The translations under genes were made by a program, and so were the position numbers. Shown one piece after another: positions 27,921-37,808 of a stretch of 64,000 bases of DNA. The stretch covers positions 92,974-156,973 of the forward strand of contig NZ_QWET01000013.1 in assembly GCF_003573545.1 (NCBI RefSeq), in the 5' to 3' direction. This DNA comes from Mariniphaga sediminis (lineage in GTDB: Bacteria > Bacteroidota > Bacteroidia > Bacteroidales > Prolixibacteraceae). A model generated the notes under the pieces. The model made no database searches and was not told where the DNA came from. It saw only the letters and a program-made list of their open reading frames with translations. Each line of letters opens with the position of its first letter. Positions within the stretch are counted from its first letter, which is position 1.

Positions 27921-28649
27921 ATGAAAAAGTATGCTTTATTTATTTTATTGGGATTAATGGTTTTTACAACCAGCTGTTTAGACGATGATGGATATTCACT
28001 TGGCAGAATGTGGGTTGGTTTTGGAATGGTTGAGCAGGTAAATTCGGACCCAATGGAATATCAAATCAACATGGATAATGGCGATAAATTAATCCCTGTT
28101 GCATCCGGTTACCGGTTACCCTGGTATTATTACGGCACGAACGATCCGGAATCACGCCTGAAAACAGGCGACCGTATTTTAATCAATTATACCATTCTGG
28201 ATGATGATGCCGGCGATGACGGTCAAATAGAAAACTACTACATCAAGGTAAATTCGGTAAAAAAGATTCTGCTAAAAGGAATTCTCGATATCACTGAAGA
28301 GAATCAGGACAGTATCGGAAACGATCCCGTTATTGTAAAAGAGTGCTGGATGACCGACAGCCTTTTAAATTTTGAAATCAAGTATTGGGGCCGTTACGAA
28401 GTACACTACATTAACCTGGTGAAGGAGCCCGGTGAACTCACCGCAGACGACCAGCCCATTGAGCTGGAGTTGAGACACAACGACAACGGCGACATGGAAG
28501 ATATTCCTTATGCCGCTTATGTTTCCTTCAACCTGGAGGAGATCCAAATCGCAGGGCTTGATTCTGTAAAGTTCAGGGTAACAAGCACTGATTACGATGA
28601 TGATCTGTTTGAATATGAAGGAACGTACCACTATGGCGATAGTGAATAA
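27921..28649 (+). CDS. NigD-like lipoprotein
   Basis: This 242-residue surface or periplasmic lipoprotein has the lipobox FTTSC (Cys 19) followed by an acidic tether (LDDDG), consistent with export beyond the periplasm in Bacteroidota. The body matches the NigD-like family: an N-terminal OB-like half with TGDRILINYTIL and a C-terminal beta-sandwich (KYWGRYEVHYINLVK). Function unknown; the family was named from a bacteriocin-region gene in Bacteroides. An AAGGAG ribosome-binding site precedes the ATG, unusually strong for this window. The 296-bp upstream spacer is very A-rich with nothing else recognisable. Confidence 0.85.
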   Translation: MKKYALFILLGLMVFTTSCLDDDGYSLGRMWVGFGMVEQVNSDPMEYQINMDNGDKLIPVASGYRLPWYYYGTNDPESRLKTGDRILINYTILDDDAGDDGQIENYYIKVNSVKKILLKGILDITEENQDSIGNDPVIVKECWMTDSLLNFEIKYWGRYEVHYINLVKEPGELTADDQPIELELRHNDNGDMEDIPYAAYVSFNLEEIQIAGLDSVKFRVTSTDYDDDLFEYEGTYHYGDSE

Positions 28650-28804
28650 TTCATGTCGTATTTCAGAAATATTCCCTTTTATACCCACTGCTTCGGGTGG
28701 GCAATGTGGCACAAAGTCTTCTCCTCTGAGATTGATGCGTGCAGGGGGAATAAACTCAATTCAATGCACTACACGACTCTAAGATGAATGTGGTACGTAT
28801 CCGG

Positions 28805-28836
28805 AAAGGCGTCTTTTAAAGGCGCCTTTTTTTATT
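28805..28836 (+). terminator. Intrinsic terminator after the NigD-like gene
   Basis: AAAGGCG pairs with CGCCTTT and is followed by a long T run. It is 156 bp past the stop; another small hairpin (CCCAC/GTGGG) is at about 28684-28702. Confidence 0.8.
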
Positions 28837-28893
28837 TTTTTCCCTCTGTTTTTATGAGAATAAACTATCTTAGAGCATCCATTAAACAGAAAT

Positions 28894-30867
28894 ATGGAAC
28901 TGACAGTTTTACCGGATATCGTCATCATATTTGCCCTTGCAACTTTTGTAAACCTGCTTTTCACGCGGTTAAAAATTCCTACGGTAGTAGGATATTTAAT
29001 GACAGGAATTATTGCCGGCCCTCATCTTCTGGCATTGGTTAAAGAAGAGCACAATATTGAACTTCTGGCTGAAATAGGAGTTGTTTTGTTATTGTTTACA
29101 ATTGGACTGGAATTTTCGCTGAAACACCTTTTAAGAATCCGGCGGATTGTATTTTTTGGCGGCCTGTTACAGGTTTCTGTTACGGCAGTTTTATTTTACC
29201 TGCTCTCCTCATTCTTCCACATGGATTGGAAAGGGGGTCTTTTCATTGGCTTTCTGGCGGCACTAAGCAGTTCGGCGCTTGTGCTGAAATTATTGCAGGA
29301 ACGTTCCGAACTTACTTCCAATTACGGAAGGACAGTCCTCGGTATTCTTATCTTCCAGGATTTATTGCTGGTTCCCCTGCTACTTTTTGCCAACCTGCTG
29401 AGCAATAACTCGGTGGATATTGGCAAGGAACTGCTGGTGTTGTTTTTAAAAGCAACGGGCATTATCGGTTTAGTTTACGTCGGTAACCGTTGGTTTTTTC
29501 CTAAGGTGCTGCATTTTATCGCCCTGGCCAAAAACCAGGAGTTGTTTATGATGAGCATTTTCCTGATTTGTTTTGGCATTGCCCTCCTGACGTACAAGCT
29601 GGGGCTGTCTCTGGCATTCGGGGCATTTCTGGCCGGTCTTATGATTTCAGAGTCGGAGTACAGTCACAATGCTTTTGGGAACCTGATGCCTTTTAAAGAT
29701 ATTTTTACGAGCTTTTTCTTTGTGTCAATCGGCATGTTGCTGGATCTCTCCTTTGTAGTTGACAACATCCTGCTGGTTGTCGGGAGTGTTTTGCTTCTTA
29801 TTGTCCTGAAAACAATAATTGCATCTTTCACCGGTTTTATACTCGGCCACACGTTTCGCGGCATTGTTCTCATCGGGTTCGCCTTGAGCCAGGTAGGTGA
29901 ATTTTCGTTCCTCCTTGCCAAAGTAGGATTTGATGCGGCCATCCTTTCTTCCTTCAGCTACCATCTTTTTTTGGCCGTTGCCGTCATTACCATGGCGCTT
30001 ACTCCCCTGCTGATGAATATTTCCCTTCCGGTTGCCAACTCCTTTTTGAAACTCCGGTTACCCGACTTTCTTGTACATGGTCTTTTTCCTTTAAAAGAAA
30101 TTGATATTCCCGATTTCAAAAATCACCTCGTAATAATTGGAAAAGACTCCAGTGCCCTGAAACTTTCAGTAATGGCAAAACAATATGATATACAACATGT
30201 ATCAGTAGTCTTTGATCCGACCATTGCCAAAGAAAAAATGGATAATGCCGACAATGTGGTTTACGGTGATGCCGTGAATGAACCCATTTTGCTAAAAGCC
30301 CATGTTAATGCAGCCGATGTGGTAGTAGTTTCAGTTGGCGATATCATTCCTTCCATGGCCATCATCGAAAAAGTAAAAAAAATAAACAGCAGTGCCTTTG
30401 TAATTGCCCGCGCCCGGAATATTGAAAATGTGCCCGAACTATTTAAAATGGGTGCCGACCAGATTTTCCCGGAAAAATTTGAAATAGCCATCGACTTCTT
30501 CAACAGGGTACTGATGAAAAGACTTTATCCGCAGAAGGAGATAAACCGGATGCTGGCGCATATCCGAAGTATGAGCCTGGGAACATTTAGTGAAAAGGAC
30601 ATGGTAAACCAACCATCCATCCTTGACGAACTTCCCAATGTCAATATTTCAGCCATATCAGTGGAAGAAAATTCATTCGCTGCCGGAAAGAACCTCGGAG
30701 AGACAGATCTGAGAAAAAGAACAGGAGTTACCTTACTTGCGATTAAAAGAGGTGACGAAATTATTGAACGCCCAACGCTCAAAACAATGTTTTTGCCGGG
30801 AGATACTGCCTATGTTTTGGGAGACCCTGAGCAGGTCAATCTTGCAGTGGAATTATTTTCGCCTTAA
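28894..30867 (+). CDS. KefB-type cation:proton antiporter with RCK domains
   Basis: The 657-residue CPA2 antiporter has about 12 membrane helices over residues 1-385 (conserved IGLEFS, FQDLLLVPLL and SQVGEFSFLL). These are followed by a TrkA-N Rossmann domain (about 410-525; NHLVIIGKDSSALKL) and a TrkA-C domain (about 575-655). It exchanges K+ or Na+ for protons; the nucleotide-binding domain gates transport. The usual GxGxxG is altered to GKDSSA, so ligand preference is uncertain. Its 3' end overlaps the convergent DUF2851 gene by 4 bp. Confidence 0.92.
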   Translation: MELTVLPDIVIIFALATFVNLLFTRLKIPTVVGYLMTGIIAGPHLLALVKEEHNIELLAEIGVVLLLFTIGLEFSLKHLLRIRRIVFFGGLLQVSVTAVLFYLLSSFFHMDWKGGLFIGFLAALSSSALVLKLLQERSELTSNYGRTVLGILIFQDLLLVPLLLFANLLSNNSVDIGKELLVLFLKATGIIGLVYVGNRWFFPKVLHFIALAKNQELFMMSIFLICFGIALLTYKLGLSLAFGAFLAGLMISESEYSHNAFGNLMPFKDIFTSFFFVSIGMLLDLSFVVDNILLVVGSVLLLIVLKTIIASFTGFILGHTFRGIVLIGFALSQVGEFSFLLAKVGFDAAILSSFSYHLFLAVAVITMALTPLLMNISLPVANSFLKLRLPDFLVHGLFPLKEIDIPDFKNHLVIIGKDSSALKLSVMAKQYDIQHVSVVFDPTIAKEKMDNADNVVYGDAVNEPILLKAHVNAADVVVVSVGDIIPSMAIIEKVKKINSSAFVIARARNIENVPELFKMGADQIFPEKFEIAIDFFNRVLMKRLYPQKEINRMLAHIRSMSLGTFSEKDMVNQPSILDELPNVNISAISVEENSFAAGKNLGETDLRKRTGVTLLAIKRGDEIIERPTLKTMFLPGDTAYVLGDPEQVNLAVELFSP

Positions 30868-32159
30868 TGAACTGTTTTTACCAGCTTATTCCCAATCGGG
30901 CAACTTAAACACTTTCTATTCTCGCAATGTTTATTTTTCAACTGTAGCAACGCTTGGGTTTCAAAGGCAGAACGGGCCTCAACCCCCAGTTTTTTCCACT
31001 TATTTATAATGGTATTCTTTTCCGGCTGGAGTTTCTCCAGAAAATCGAGTGACCGGTTTTTCAGATGATGCCTGTTTTGCCGCTCGCCATATACAAACAG
31101 AAATGGCACAACCACATTTACAATCAGTGTATCAATGGAATTTTCGCCCAGCTCTTTCACATGCTTCCGGGGAGAGAGTTTATTGAAACGGTAGTGGTTA
31201 TCCCAATACTCCGAAGCCTTTACCCTGAACAGCTCTCTCAGATCTTCCACCTTTTCTGTATCCACAATTTTGGAAAAAAGTCCCTGTGAATGATAGACCA
31301 GTGCCGCCAGTTGCGAAATACGAATGGTCGGAAAATTGACAGGACGCAACCGCATAAACTTCCAAAGGTGGGCTTCCACCGGGGCCAACTGGTACTTTTT
31401 GTGCAGAAACCCAAATTCTTTCCGAAGTTCGAGAAAATAGTCATCGCCCAAAAGTTCTTCGTTTAGCAGTCCTGAAGCTCCAAAAAGCAGAGCCTCCAGT
31501 TGGAAAAGACTGTTTTTATGTTTAGCCAGAATATGTAACGGCACTGCCTTGGCCAGCAAACCGAAGGGAACTGAGTTGACTTTGAAGCCAAACATGCGGG
31601 CCAGCATCTGGTAGAATGTTTCATTCCAATTATACTGGTTTTGCTCTAACCCCCGGATTATTTCCCCGGTTTTGTCTTCCAACCGTTCAATCATCAGGCG
31701 GTTGAATCCAAGGCGAAGCACAACAGGATCGAAGTGATAGAATTGTTCTTCGCAGGCAATCCAGGTTTTGGCATCCAGTAGTTTCTGATAATTTTGCGTG
31801 AATTGCTCCGGCCAGGAAAATTCAAGGGAGGCAATTTCAGTCCCGTTTTCGCGGAAAACCTTTTTATCTGCCAGTTCCACTACATGTAAAATAACATTTT
31901 CATAAGCCTTGTCGCCTGTGTGGGCATGCCTTTCCCAGTCTGAAACTTTTTTATGAATCTCAATATTCCCGGCCCAGACGGTTTCGCCAATCTTAACTTT
32001 TGCATTAAAAAAATCTGGCCCGGAATCACTGTTTCTCCTTCCTGTATTCAAAATCTCTAATGGCTCACCCCCTGTCGTTTTCAGGTTTTCAGAAAAAAAA
32101 AGCCGGTTTTCCCAGATAAAATGGAGAAATTCTTCAGGAATAGGTTTTAGTGTGTTCAT
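30864..32159 (-). CDS. DUF2851 protein
   Basis: This 431-residue protein of unknown function is found widely in Bacteroidota. The N-terminal half has the diagnostic NTGRRNSDSGPDFFNAKVKIG and GNIEIHKKVSDWERHAH; the His/Asp/Glu-rich pattern is reminiscent of a metal-dependent nuclease fold, but this is inference. Four Cys near the C-terminus (CENRKCLSCPIGN) suggest a metal or Fe-S site. It is 33 bp downstream of the SpoU methyltransferase on the same strand. Confidence 0.88.
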   Translation of the reverse strand: MNTLKPIPEEFLHFIWENRLFFSENLKTTGGEPLEILNTGRRNSDSGPDFFNAKVKIGETVWAGNIEIHKKVSDWERHAHTGDKAYENVILHVVELADKKVFRENGTEIASLEFSWPEQFTQNYQKLLDAKTWIACEEQFYHFDPVVLRLGFNRLMIERLEDKTGEIIRGLEQNQYNWNETFYQMLARMFGFKVNSVPFGLLAKAVPLHILAKHKNSLFQLEALLFGASGLLNEELLGDDYFLELRKEFGFLHKKYQLAPVEAHLWKFMRLRPVNFPTIRISQLAALVYHSQGLFSKIVDTEKVEDLRELFRVKASEYWDNHYRFNKLSPRKHVKELGENSIDTLIVNVVVPFLFVYGERQNRHHLKNRSLDFLEKLQPEKNTIINKWKKLGVEARSAFETQALLQLKNKHCENRKCLSCPIGNKLVKTVH

Positions 32160-32192
32160 TTTTATTCTTGTTCGATTGAAGAATAAAAATAG

Positions 32193-32723
32193 TTAATTTT
32201 TTAGTTTCTGAAAGATGTCCCACAACACAATCCCGGCGCTTACTGACACATTGAAAGAGTGTTTGGTACCATACTGAGGAATTTCGATGGCGCCATCGCA
32301 CCGGTTCACCACCTTTTGCTGAACGCCTTTTACTTCATTGCCAAAAACCAGGGCAAGTTTCCCATTATCAGGGGGCAAAAAACAGGGAAGAGAAATACTG
32401 TTTTCCACCTGTTCTACGGCAAACACTTTATATCCGTTTTCATGCAGTTTCGCCACCGCATCCTCCGTTTTCTCAACATATTCCCATTCTACCGATTTTT
32501 CTGCATCCAAAGCGGTTTTATGAATTTCCTTATTGGGAGGTGTGGCAGTGATCCCACACAGGTAAATTTTTTCCAGCAGCAAAGCATCGGAGGTACGAAA
32601 AACCGAACCGATATTATTGCAACTGCGAATATTGTCGAGCACAACAACCAGCGGCGTTTTAGACGCTTCTTTAAACTCTTGTTCCGACAGGCGGTTTAGT
32701 TCATTCACCTTACGTTTTCGCAT
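32193..32723 (-). CDS. SpoU/TrmH-family RNA 2'-O-methyltransferase
   Basis: This 176-residue SPOUT (knotted) methyltransferase would use SAM to methylate a ribose 2'-OH in tRNA or rRNA. Motif 1 is LDNIRSCNNIGSVFRTSDA, motif 2 LALVFGNEVKGV and motif 3 IEIPQYGTKHSFNVSVSAGIVLWD. It lacks an N-terminal L30e-like domain, so it is the short type, and the target nucleotide is not predictable. Likely transcribed with DUF2851. Confidence 0.92.
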   Translation of the reverse strand: MRKRKVNELNRLSEQEFKEASKTPLVVVLDNIRSCNNIGSVFRTSDALLLEKIYLCGITATPPNKEIHKTALDAEKSVEWEYVEKTEDAVAKLHENGYKVFAVEQVENSISLPCFLPPDNGKLALVFGNEVKGVQQKVVNRCDGAIEIPQYGTKHSFNVSVSAGIVLWDIFQKLKN

Positions 32724-32818
32724 GATTAAATAGTATTTTCAGACAGATTACTGCGTATTAATGTTTTGAAATGCGCGATTGTAAATCACGCAATATGGAC
32801 AAAAAAGAATCAAGCAGG

Positions 32819-34078
32819 TCACCAGTTTACGTTGGCCCGGCAGACCGGCATAGTCATACAGCGCGCGCCCCCACCGCCCCGTGCCAGTTCCGAACCTGCA
32901 ATGGTAACAACACATTTCCTGTAATTGTCTGTATTCACTTTTCCGCTAATTATATCCGATGCCCGAAAAATCTCAAAGCCATTTTTGTTTAATTCTTCCA
33001 ACGTATGGACATTCCTTTCGTACCCGATAATTTTTCCTGGTTCAAAAGCGAAAAAATTAGCTCCACTATGCCACTGTTCCCGCTCCTGCACCCACGGATC
33101 TTCATTTCCTCCGCAAACAACCGGTTTTAAATCAATCCCAAGCTTTTTTAAAGCCTTGGTTATATTGGGCTGTTCGTCAATTTTAACTTTCCCATTATCA
33201 ATTTGAATAGAAATGGTTTTAAACCGGCTAAGTCCGTAAACCACCGGCTCGTATACCATGCAAGTATCGACATCGAGACAGGTAAAAACCATATCCAGGT
33301 GGATAAATGACTCGGGAACGGAAGGCAACTCCTGTACAATAATATGATGTGTGCCTCTCCCCTGTCTTTTTATATTTTCAATAATGAAGTCGATTCCCTG
33401 TGTACTGGTCCGAACGCCTTTTCCTATCACATAAATGTTGTCCCGAATAACCTGAAAGTCTCCCCCCTCAAGGGTTGCCTTTGCATCAACAGGAATTCCG
33501 TGAATCGGTTTAATGGGATTCAGCGTATCCGTTTCAAATGCCGGATGGTTATTAAAAATCGCCTCCATTATCATCGTTTCACGTTCGCGTACGGGATTAG
33601 CCATTCGTCCGATAAGCATCTTCCCATTCATTCCCATGGCTGAGTCGCGGGTAAAAAACAGGTTATGCAGCGGACGTAACAAAAATTTTTCCGGACTAAG
33701 GTAGTTGGTTAGGTTATTTCGCTCCAGGATAACCCCTTCAATCAACAGGCCAGCAAGCGTAGAAGCATCGTTTTCAGCCAACGCCCCCTCCATCCCCGGA
33801 ATGCCTTCATGGTTACATATTTCCCGGAGCAGTTGCATCTTAACTACCCGGTTATCCAGAATCTCTGCAAGCATTTTTTTTATGTCAAACACCTGCGTAA
33901 TTTTTTTTAAAACCCCTACCAGTTGGGAATATTCATTTAAGGCAATCGAGAGATTTAAAATGTCACTGTAAAGGGCGCGCTCCGCATATCCTGGAGTCAT
34001 ATTTTCCACCTCCGATCCCGGTGTGTGAATCACCACTCCTTCCAGCTTACCGATTTCAGAATCAATACACGTTTTCAT
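32819..34078 (-). CDS. arcA: Arginine deiminase
   Basis: ADI hydrolyses arginine to citrulline and ammonia. The 419-residue protein has the family motifs FTRDSAMGMNGKMLIGRM, ATLEGGDFQVI (active-site Glu/Asp), HLDMVFTCLD (catalytic His and Asp) and the C-terminal GGGGARCMTMPVCR with the nucleophilic Cys about 13 residues from the end. No ornithine carbamoyltransferase, carbamate kinase or arginine/ornithine antiporter is next to it, so it is not in a classical arc operon and may serve nitrogen or acid stress use rather than ATP yield. Confidence 0.92.
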   Translation of the reverse strand: MKTCIDSEIGKLEGVVIHTPGSEVENMTPGYAERALYSDILNLSIALNEYSQLVGVLKKITQVFDIKKMLAEILDNRVVKMQLLREICNHEGIPGMEGALAENDASTLAGLLIEGVILERNNLTNYLSPEKFLLRPLHNLFFTRDSAMGMNGKMLIGRMANPVRERETMIMEAIFNNHPAFETDTLNPIKPIHGIPVDAKATLEGGDFQVIRDNIYVIGKGVRTSTQGIDFIIENIKRQGRGTHHIIVQELPSVPESFIHLDMVFTCLDVDTCMVYEPVVYGLSRFKTISIQIDNGKVKIDEQPNITKALKKLGIDLKPVVCGGNEDPWVQEREQWHSGANFFAFEPGKIIGYERNVHTLEELNKNGFEIFRASDIISGKVNTDNYRKCVVTIAGSELARGGGGARCMTMPVCRANVNW

Positions 34079-34169
34079 TTAAGTCAAATATAGTTGTAAA
34101 ACTGCATCAAAGATATAAACTTTGCACGTGCAATAATGGAAAAAGAATATCTTCGTTTTCTTTATTAAA

Positions 34170-34766
34170 ATGGGAAAAGTATTTAAAATAGCGGGAATGG
34201 TAGTTGTTGTCGGCTTTCTTCTTCAGAAGGGCCTGGCGGCGCAGGAAAAAGATTCAGCGCTGATGATGGGAATTATTGAAAAAGGCGATACAATCATACA
34301 TAAAAACATACCTGAAATTGTTGTTTTTCCCCAAAGGGAGTTTAAGAATAACCGGCAAAGAAGACGGTACAACCGGTTTATCGAGAAGGTTAAGAAAGTA
34401 TATCCGTATGCCAAACTCGCCGGTGAAATGCTACGGGAATATGAACCGAAATACCTGGCTCTTGAGGATGACAGGTCACGGCGGAAAATGATGAAAGAGC
34501 TGGAACAACAATTACTTGATGAATACAAAGATGATTTAAAACGAATGACACTCTCCGAAGGTCGTATTTTGCTGAAATTAATTGATCGTGAGACCAGTCG
34601 TACATCTTTCAGCCTCATTAAAGATTTCAGGGGCGGAGTGCCGGCCGTTTTCTGGCAGGGCATTGCGCGCCTGTTTGGAAGTAATTTGAAGGAAGAATAC
34701 GACCCCAAGGGAGAGGATCGTATCATTGAGGAAGTGGTTAGCCTCATTGAAATCGGATACTTATAA
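34170..34766 (+). CDS. DUF4294 secreted protein
   Basis: This 198-residue exported protein has a signal peptide ending near LAAQEKD and the DUF4294 core: VVFPQREFKNNRQRRRYNR, VYPYAKLAGEMLREYEP, and the C-terminal RLFGSNLKEEYDPKGEDRIIEEV. It is confined to Bacteroidota and its function is unknown. The thpR start lies 11 bp after its stop, so the two genes are probably co-transcribed. Confidence 0.85.
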   Translation: MGKVFKIAGMVVVVGFLLQKGLAAQEKDSALMMGIIEKGDTIIHKNIPEIVVFPQREFKNNRQRRRYNRFIEKVKKVYPYAKLAGEMLREYEPKYLALEDDRSRRKMMKELEQQLLDEYKDDLKRMTLSEGRILLKLIDRETSRTSFSLIKDFRGGVPAVFWQGIARLFGSNLKEEYDPKGEDRIIEEVVSLIEIGYL

Positions 34767-34776
34767 AACACAAGTT

Positions 34777-35346
34777 ATGTCTGATTTGCTGCGTACTTTT
34801 ATTGCCCTAAAAATTAACCCCGAACCACCCCTGCTTCTCAAACTGAAAGAATTAAAAAATGAATTGGCCGGTGAACCTGTAAAATGGGTGGATGAGAACA
34901 ACCTTCATTTAACCTTAAAATTTTTGGGAGACACTACCCTTCATCAGGTGGATGATTTGAAAGCCATACTGAAAAAAATTTCAGCGCGGAGCAATGCTTT
35001 TTCATTTCGACTAAAAGGTCTGGCTTTTTTTAAAAACAAAGGAATTCCCCGGGTGCTGTTTATTGGTATTGAAGAAGGTGAAGCGCTACAACAGTTAGCT
35101 GCAGAAATTAATTTGCAACTCTTCGCTCTGGGATTTGAAAAGGAAAACCGCCCCTTTAGCCCGCACCTTACTCTTGCCCGGCTCAAATTTCTGAAAGACA
35201 AAAGAAACTTTTATAATGCTATTGACAAATATCGCGACACCGATATCCAGTCAATTGTCATCCATGAAATTATTCTATACCAAAGCATTCTGAAGCCCAC
35301 CGGCCCGATCTACAAACCTTTGGAAATTTTCCGGTTGGAAGGATAA
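34777..35346 (+). CDS. thpR: RNA 2',3'-cyclic phosphodiesterase (2'-5' RNA ligase family)
   Basis: This 2H phosphoesterase has both His motifs, HLTLKFLGD and HLTLARLKF. It opens 2',3'-cyclic phosphate RNA ends and in vitro can ligate 2'-5' bonds. I start at the ATG at 34777 (MSDLLRTFIALKI, 189 residues); an in-frame ATG at 34726 would overlap DUF4294 by 41 bases and lacks homology-like sequence. A weak stem-loop follows at about 35356-35376. Confidence 0.92.
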   Translation: MSDLLRTFIALKINPEPPLLLKLKELKNELAGEPVKWVDENNLHLTLKFLGDTTLHQVDDLKAILKKISARSNAFSFRLKGLAFFKNKGIPRVLFIGIEEGEALQQLAAEINLQLFALGFEKENRPFSPHLTLARLKFLKDKRNFYNAIDKYRDTDIQSIVIHEIILYQSILKPTGPIYKPLEIFRLEG

Positions 35347-35609
35347 GACAAAACGCCTGCAACGGCATCGGCAGGTTTGATTTCCTGACAATATTTTATA
35401 GTAGTTTGCTCTGACAGGTTTTACCTGAATACTTCTTCTTTTTAGCGAAGATATACCGTGATGCAAATAATTAAAGGATACAATAATTTCCAAAGGACAA
35501 AAGGCTAAAAGTTTCAAGTCAGCCGGAAAACAGGATGCTCTCCGGGGCTCCCGTTTCTTTGAAATCAGAAATTACTTTGTTACTTTAGGCGGCCAAATTA
35601 ATACGTATT

Positions 35610-37253
35610 ATGAGGAGAGTTTCAACCCTTTTACTTTGTTTGTTTTTTTTAGGGAAATTATTGGCCCAGAGCCCGTCGGTTTACGGGCCAGCGTCGCAAA
35701 AACCGAAAGTGGTCATTGGGCTGGTAGTAGAAAATATGCGCCCCGATTACATACAACGTTACTGGAATAAATTTGAGTTAAATGGCTTTAAAAAACTGTT
35801 TTCAGAGGGAGCCGTTTGCACCAACGTAAATTTATTGCAACACACCCAAAGTTATGCCAGCGGGACAGCCACCCTTTTTACAGGCGTTACACCTTCCGTT
35901 CACGGAATTATTGGAAAAACATGGTACGACAGACTGCGAAGCAAAGAAACAGAATGCACAGAAGATGATTACTATTTTACAGTAGGCGCCGACACAAAAT
36001 TTGGAAATGCCTCTCCCAAAAAATTACTCACCAACACATTTACCGACAACCTGAAAATATTCTCGATGGGGAAATCACTGATATACAGTGCCGCCATAAA
36101 CCGTGAATCTGCTATTTTCTCGGCCGGACACGCAGCTGACGGCGCCTTTTGGTTTGATCCCGAATCGGGACGAATGGTTTCCAGTTCGTTCTACATCAGC
36201 ACCTTTCCCGACTGGGTACGCGATTTCAATACCGAAAATTACCCGGAAAGATACAGTTATCAAAACTGGGTTACCCTTTTGCCTCCAAAGGCGTACACGG
36301 AAAGTGTGGAAGATGAATACGTGCATGAAAAAGGATATTTCGACCTTTGGAACACCTTCCCTCATACCATTGGTCGCTACACCCGAAAAGCAGAATCCAT
36401 GACCCCTTTTAAAACAACACCTTATGCCAACCAGGTCATCAAGGATTTTGCCATTCAGCTATTTGAAAAAGAACCCATTGGCGAAGATGAAACAACTGAT
36501 TTTGTCACCGTGTTTTTTTCATCGATGGACTACGAAAATAACTCATTCGGGCCAACATCCGTTGAGATGCAGGACAGCTACCTGCACCTCGACAAATATA
36601 TAGCTGAGCTCATTAGCCACGTCGAACAAAAGTACGGAAAACAAAATGTCCTTTTTTTCCTGACAGCCAACACCTCGGCTTCCTATCCGGTGAAATACCT
36701 GCAGGAAGAATTTCACCTTCCGGTAGATTACTTTATGCCTGAAAACGCCATTGCACTGCTTACATCCTACCTGAATGTTACTTACGGACAGGAAAGATGG
36801 ATTGAATATTATTCCGGGCTACAGGTTTATTTAAACCACGATTTGATAAAGAAAAGGAAAATTAACCTCGATGAAATGAGGGAGGAAGCTTCCAATTTTA
36901 TCAACCAGTTTGAAGGTGTCCAACTTTCAATGCCGGCCAATCAGCTTGAAAAGGGAAATTCCGGAAACGGCTTGCTGGGTACTCTTTATAAATCATATAC
37001 CAAAGACCGTTCGGGCGATTTTCTCTATTTGCTAAAAGAAGGCTGGCAACCTGGCTATAAATTCAAAAAGGTGAATTTTACCGACCAGTCGCACATCCCT
37101 TTGGTATTTTACGGTGCCGGGATTCAGCCCAAAATAATCAGAGAAAAGTACAATGCCATTGACCTCGCTCCTACCCTGAGCGATCTGCTGCAAATTCCCC
37201 GTCCTGATAAAAGCCAGGGAATGGCAATCACGCCTGTGTTATCCGAAAAATAG
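35610..37253 (+). CDS. Alkaline phosphatase-superfamily protein with degenerate metal site (probable pseudoenzyme)
   Basis: The 547-residue exported protein (signal peptide to about 19, LLAQS) aligns with PafA-type phosphodiesterase/phosphatases: VVIGLVVENMRPDY, TLFTGVTPSVHGI, SMDYENNSFGPTSVEMQDSY and SHIPLVFYGAG. In active relatives, metal ligands are Asp in VVDxMR, Thr nucleophile, Asp/His in DYxxHxFG, Asp-His in TADHG, and a C-terminal His. Here they read Glu41, Thr79, Asp307/Asn311, Asn354-Thr355 and His. Most ligands are therefore replaced while the fold is intact, so catalysis as a two-zinc phosphatase is unlikely. The frame is intact and expression is plausible. Confidence 0.85.
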   Translation: MRRVSTLLLCLFFLGKLLAQSPSVYGPASQKPKVVIGLVVENMRPDYIQRYWNKFELNGFKKLFSEGAVCTNVNLLQHTQSYASGTATLFTGVTPSVHGIIGKTWYDRLRSKETECTEDDYYFTVGADTKFGNASPKKLLTNTFTDNLKIFSMGKSLIYSAAINRESAIFSAGHAADGAFWFDPESGRMVSSSFYISTFPDWVRDFNTENYPERYSYQNWVTLLPPKAYTESVEDEYVHEKGYFDLWNTFPHTIGRYTRKAESMTPFKTTPYANQVIKDFAIQLFEKEPIGEDETTDFVTVFFSSMDYENNSFGPTSVEMQDSYLHLDKYIAELISHVEQKYGKQNVLFFLTANTSASYPVKYLQEEFHLPVDYFMPENAIALLTSYLNVTYGQERWIEYYSGLQVYLNHDLIKKRKINLDEMREEASNFINQFEGVQLSMPANQLEKGNSGNGLLGTLYKSYTKDRSGDFLYLLKEGWQPGYKFKKVNFTDQSHIPLVFYGAGIQPKIIREKYNAIDLAPTLSDLLQIPRPDKSQGMAITPVLSEK

Positions 37254-37406
37254 AAAGGAAAGAGTGAGTTGGCGGAATGAAAATGCGCCTGCTACACCCA
37301 TTCATTTCATACTAAGGCTTTACGAAGAATAATTCAGCACGAAGTAATGAGTATTTAGGGGAAACGGTGTTTCCTTCAACCTTTTCAAAAGAAAGGGCAG
37401 GCGGCG

Positions 37407-37808
37407 TTATTTTCGCTTTCGCGGGTTATTTTCGTTTGGCGCTGATTCATCCACACCTTTCTTTTCACCTGCACCGGCAACATACTTATTTGCCGGCAAA
37501 ATTTCGGGTTTCAACTGAACAGAAATAACTGTATCCTTTTCCAGTTCAAACGTTGATGTGTATACGTTAAATCCGGAAAAAGAAATTTTTAAACTCTGCT
37601 CACCCGGATTAAGCAAAAGTTTGTAATACCCGTCATTATTAGAGATGGTACCGATACCGGAGACGCTTTCAAAAATAGTAGCATTTTGAATGGCTTGTCC
37701 GCTTACATTGTTTTTCACATATCCAGAAATGGACAATAGTTGGGCCCAACCAGACCCGGGCAAAAATAATATTACCCAGAATAAGAAATAAAATAGATGT
37801 GTCTTCAT
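37407..37808 (-). CDS. Secreted carboxypeptidase-regulatory-like domain protein
   Basis: This small 133-residue exported protein has a signal peptide (ends near SGWAQ) and one CarboxypepD_reg-like beta-sandwich (SISGYVKNNVSGQAIQNATI, NNDGYYKLLLNPGE, SLKISFSGF). Such domains usually head TonB-dependent receptors; here it stands alone, with a charged C-terminal tail (NENNPRKRK). It is not a truncated SusC: the stop follows a complete domain and no plug sequence continues downstream. Function unknown. Confidence 0.8.
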   Translation of the reverse strand: MKTHLFYFLFWVILFLPGSGWAQLLSISGYVKNNVSGQAIQNATIFESVSGIGTISNNDGYYKLLLNPGEQSLKISFSGFNVYTSTFELEKDTVISVQLKPEILPANKYVAGAGEKKGVDESAPNENNPRKRK

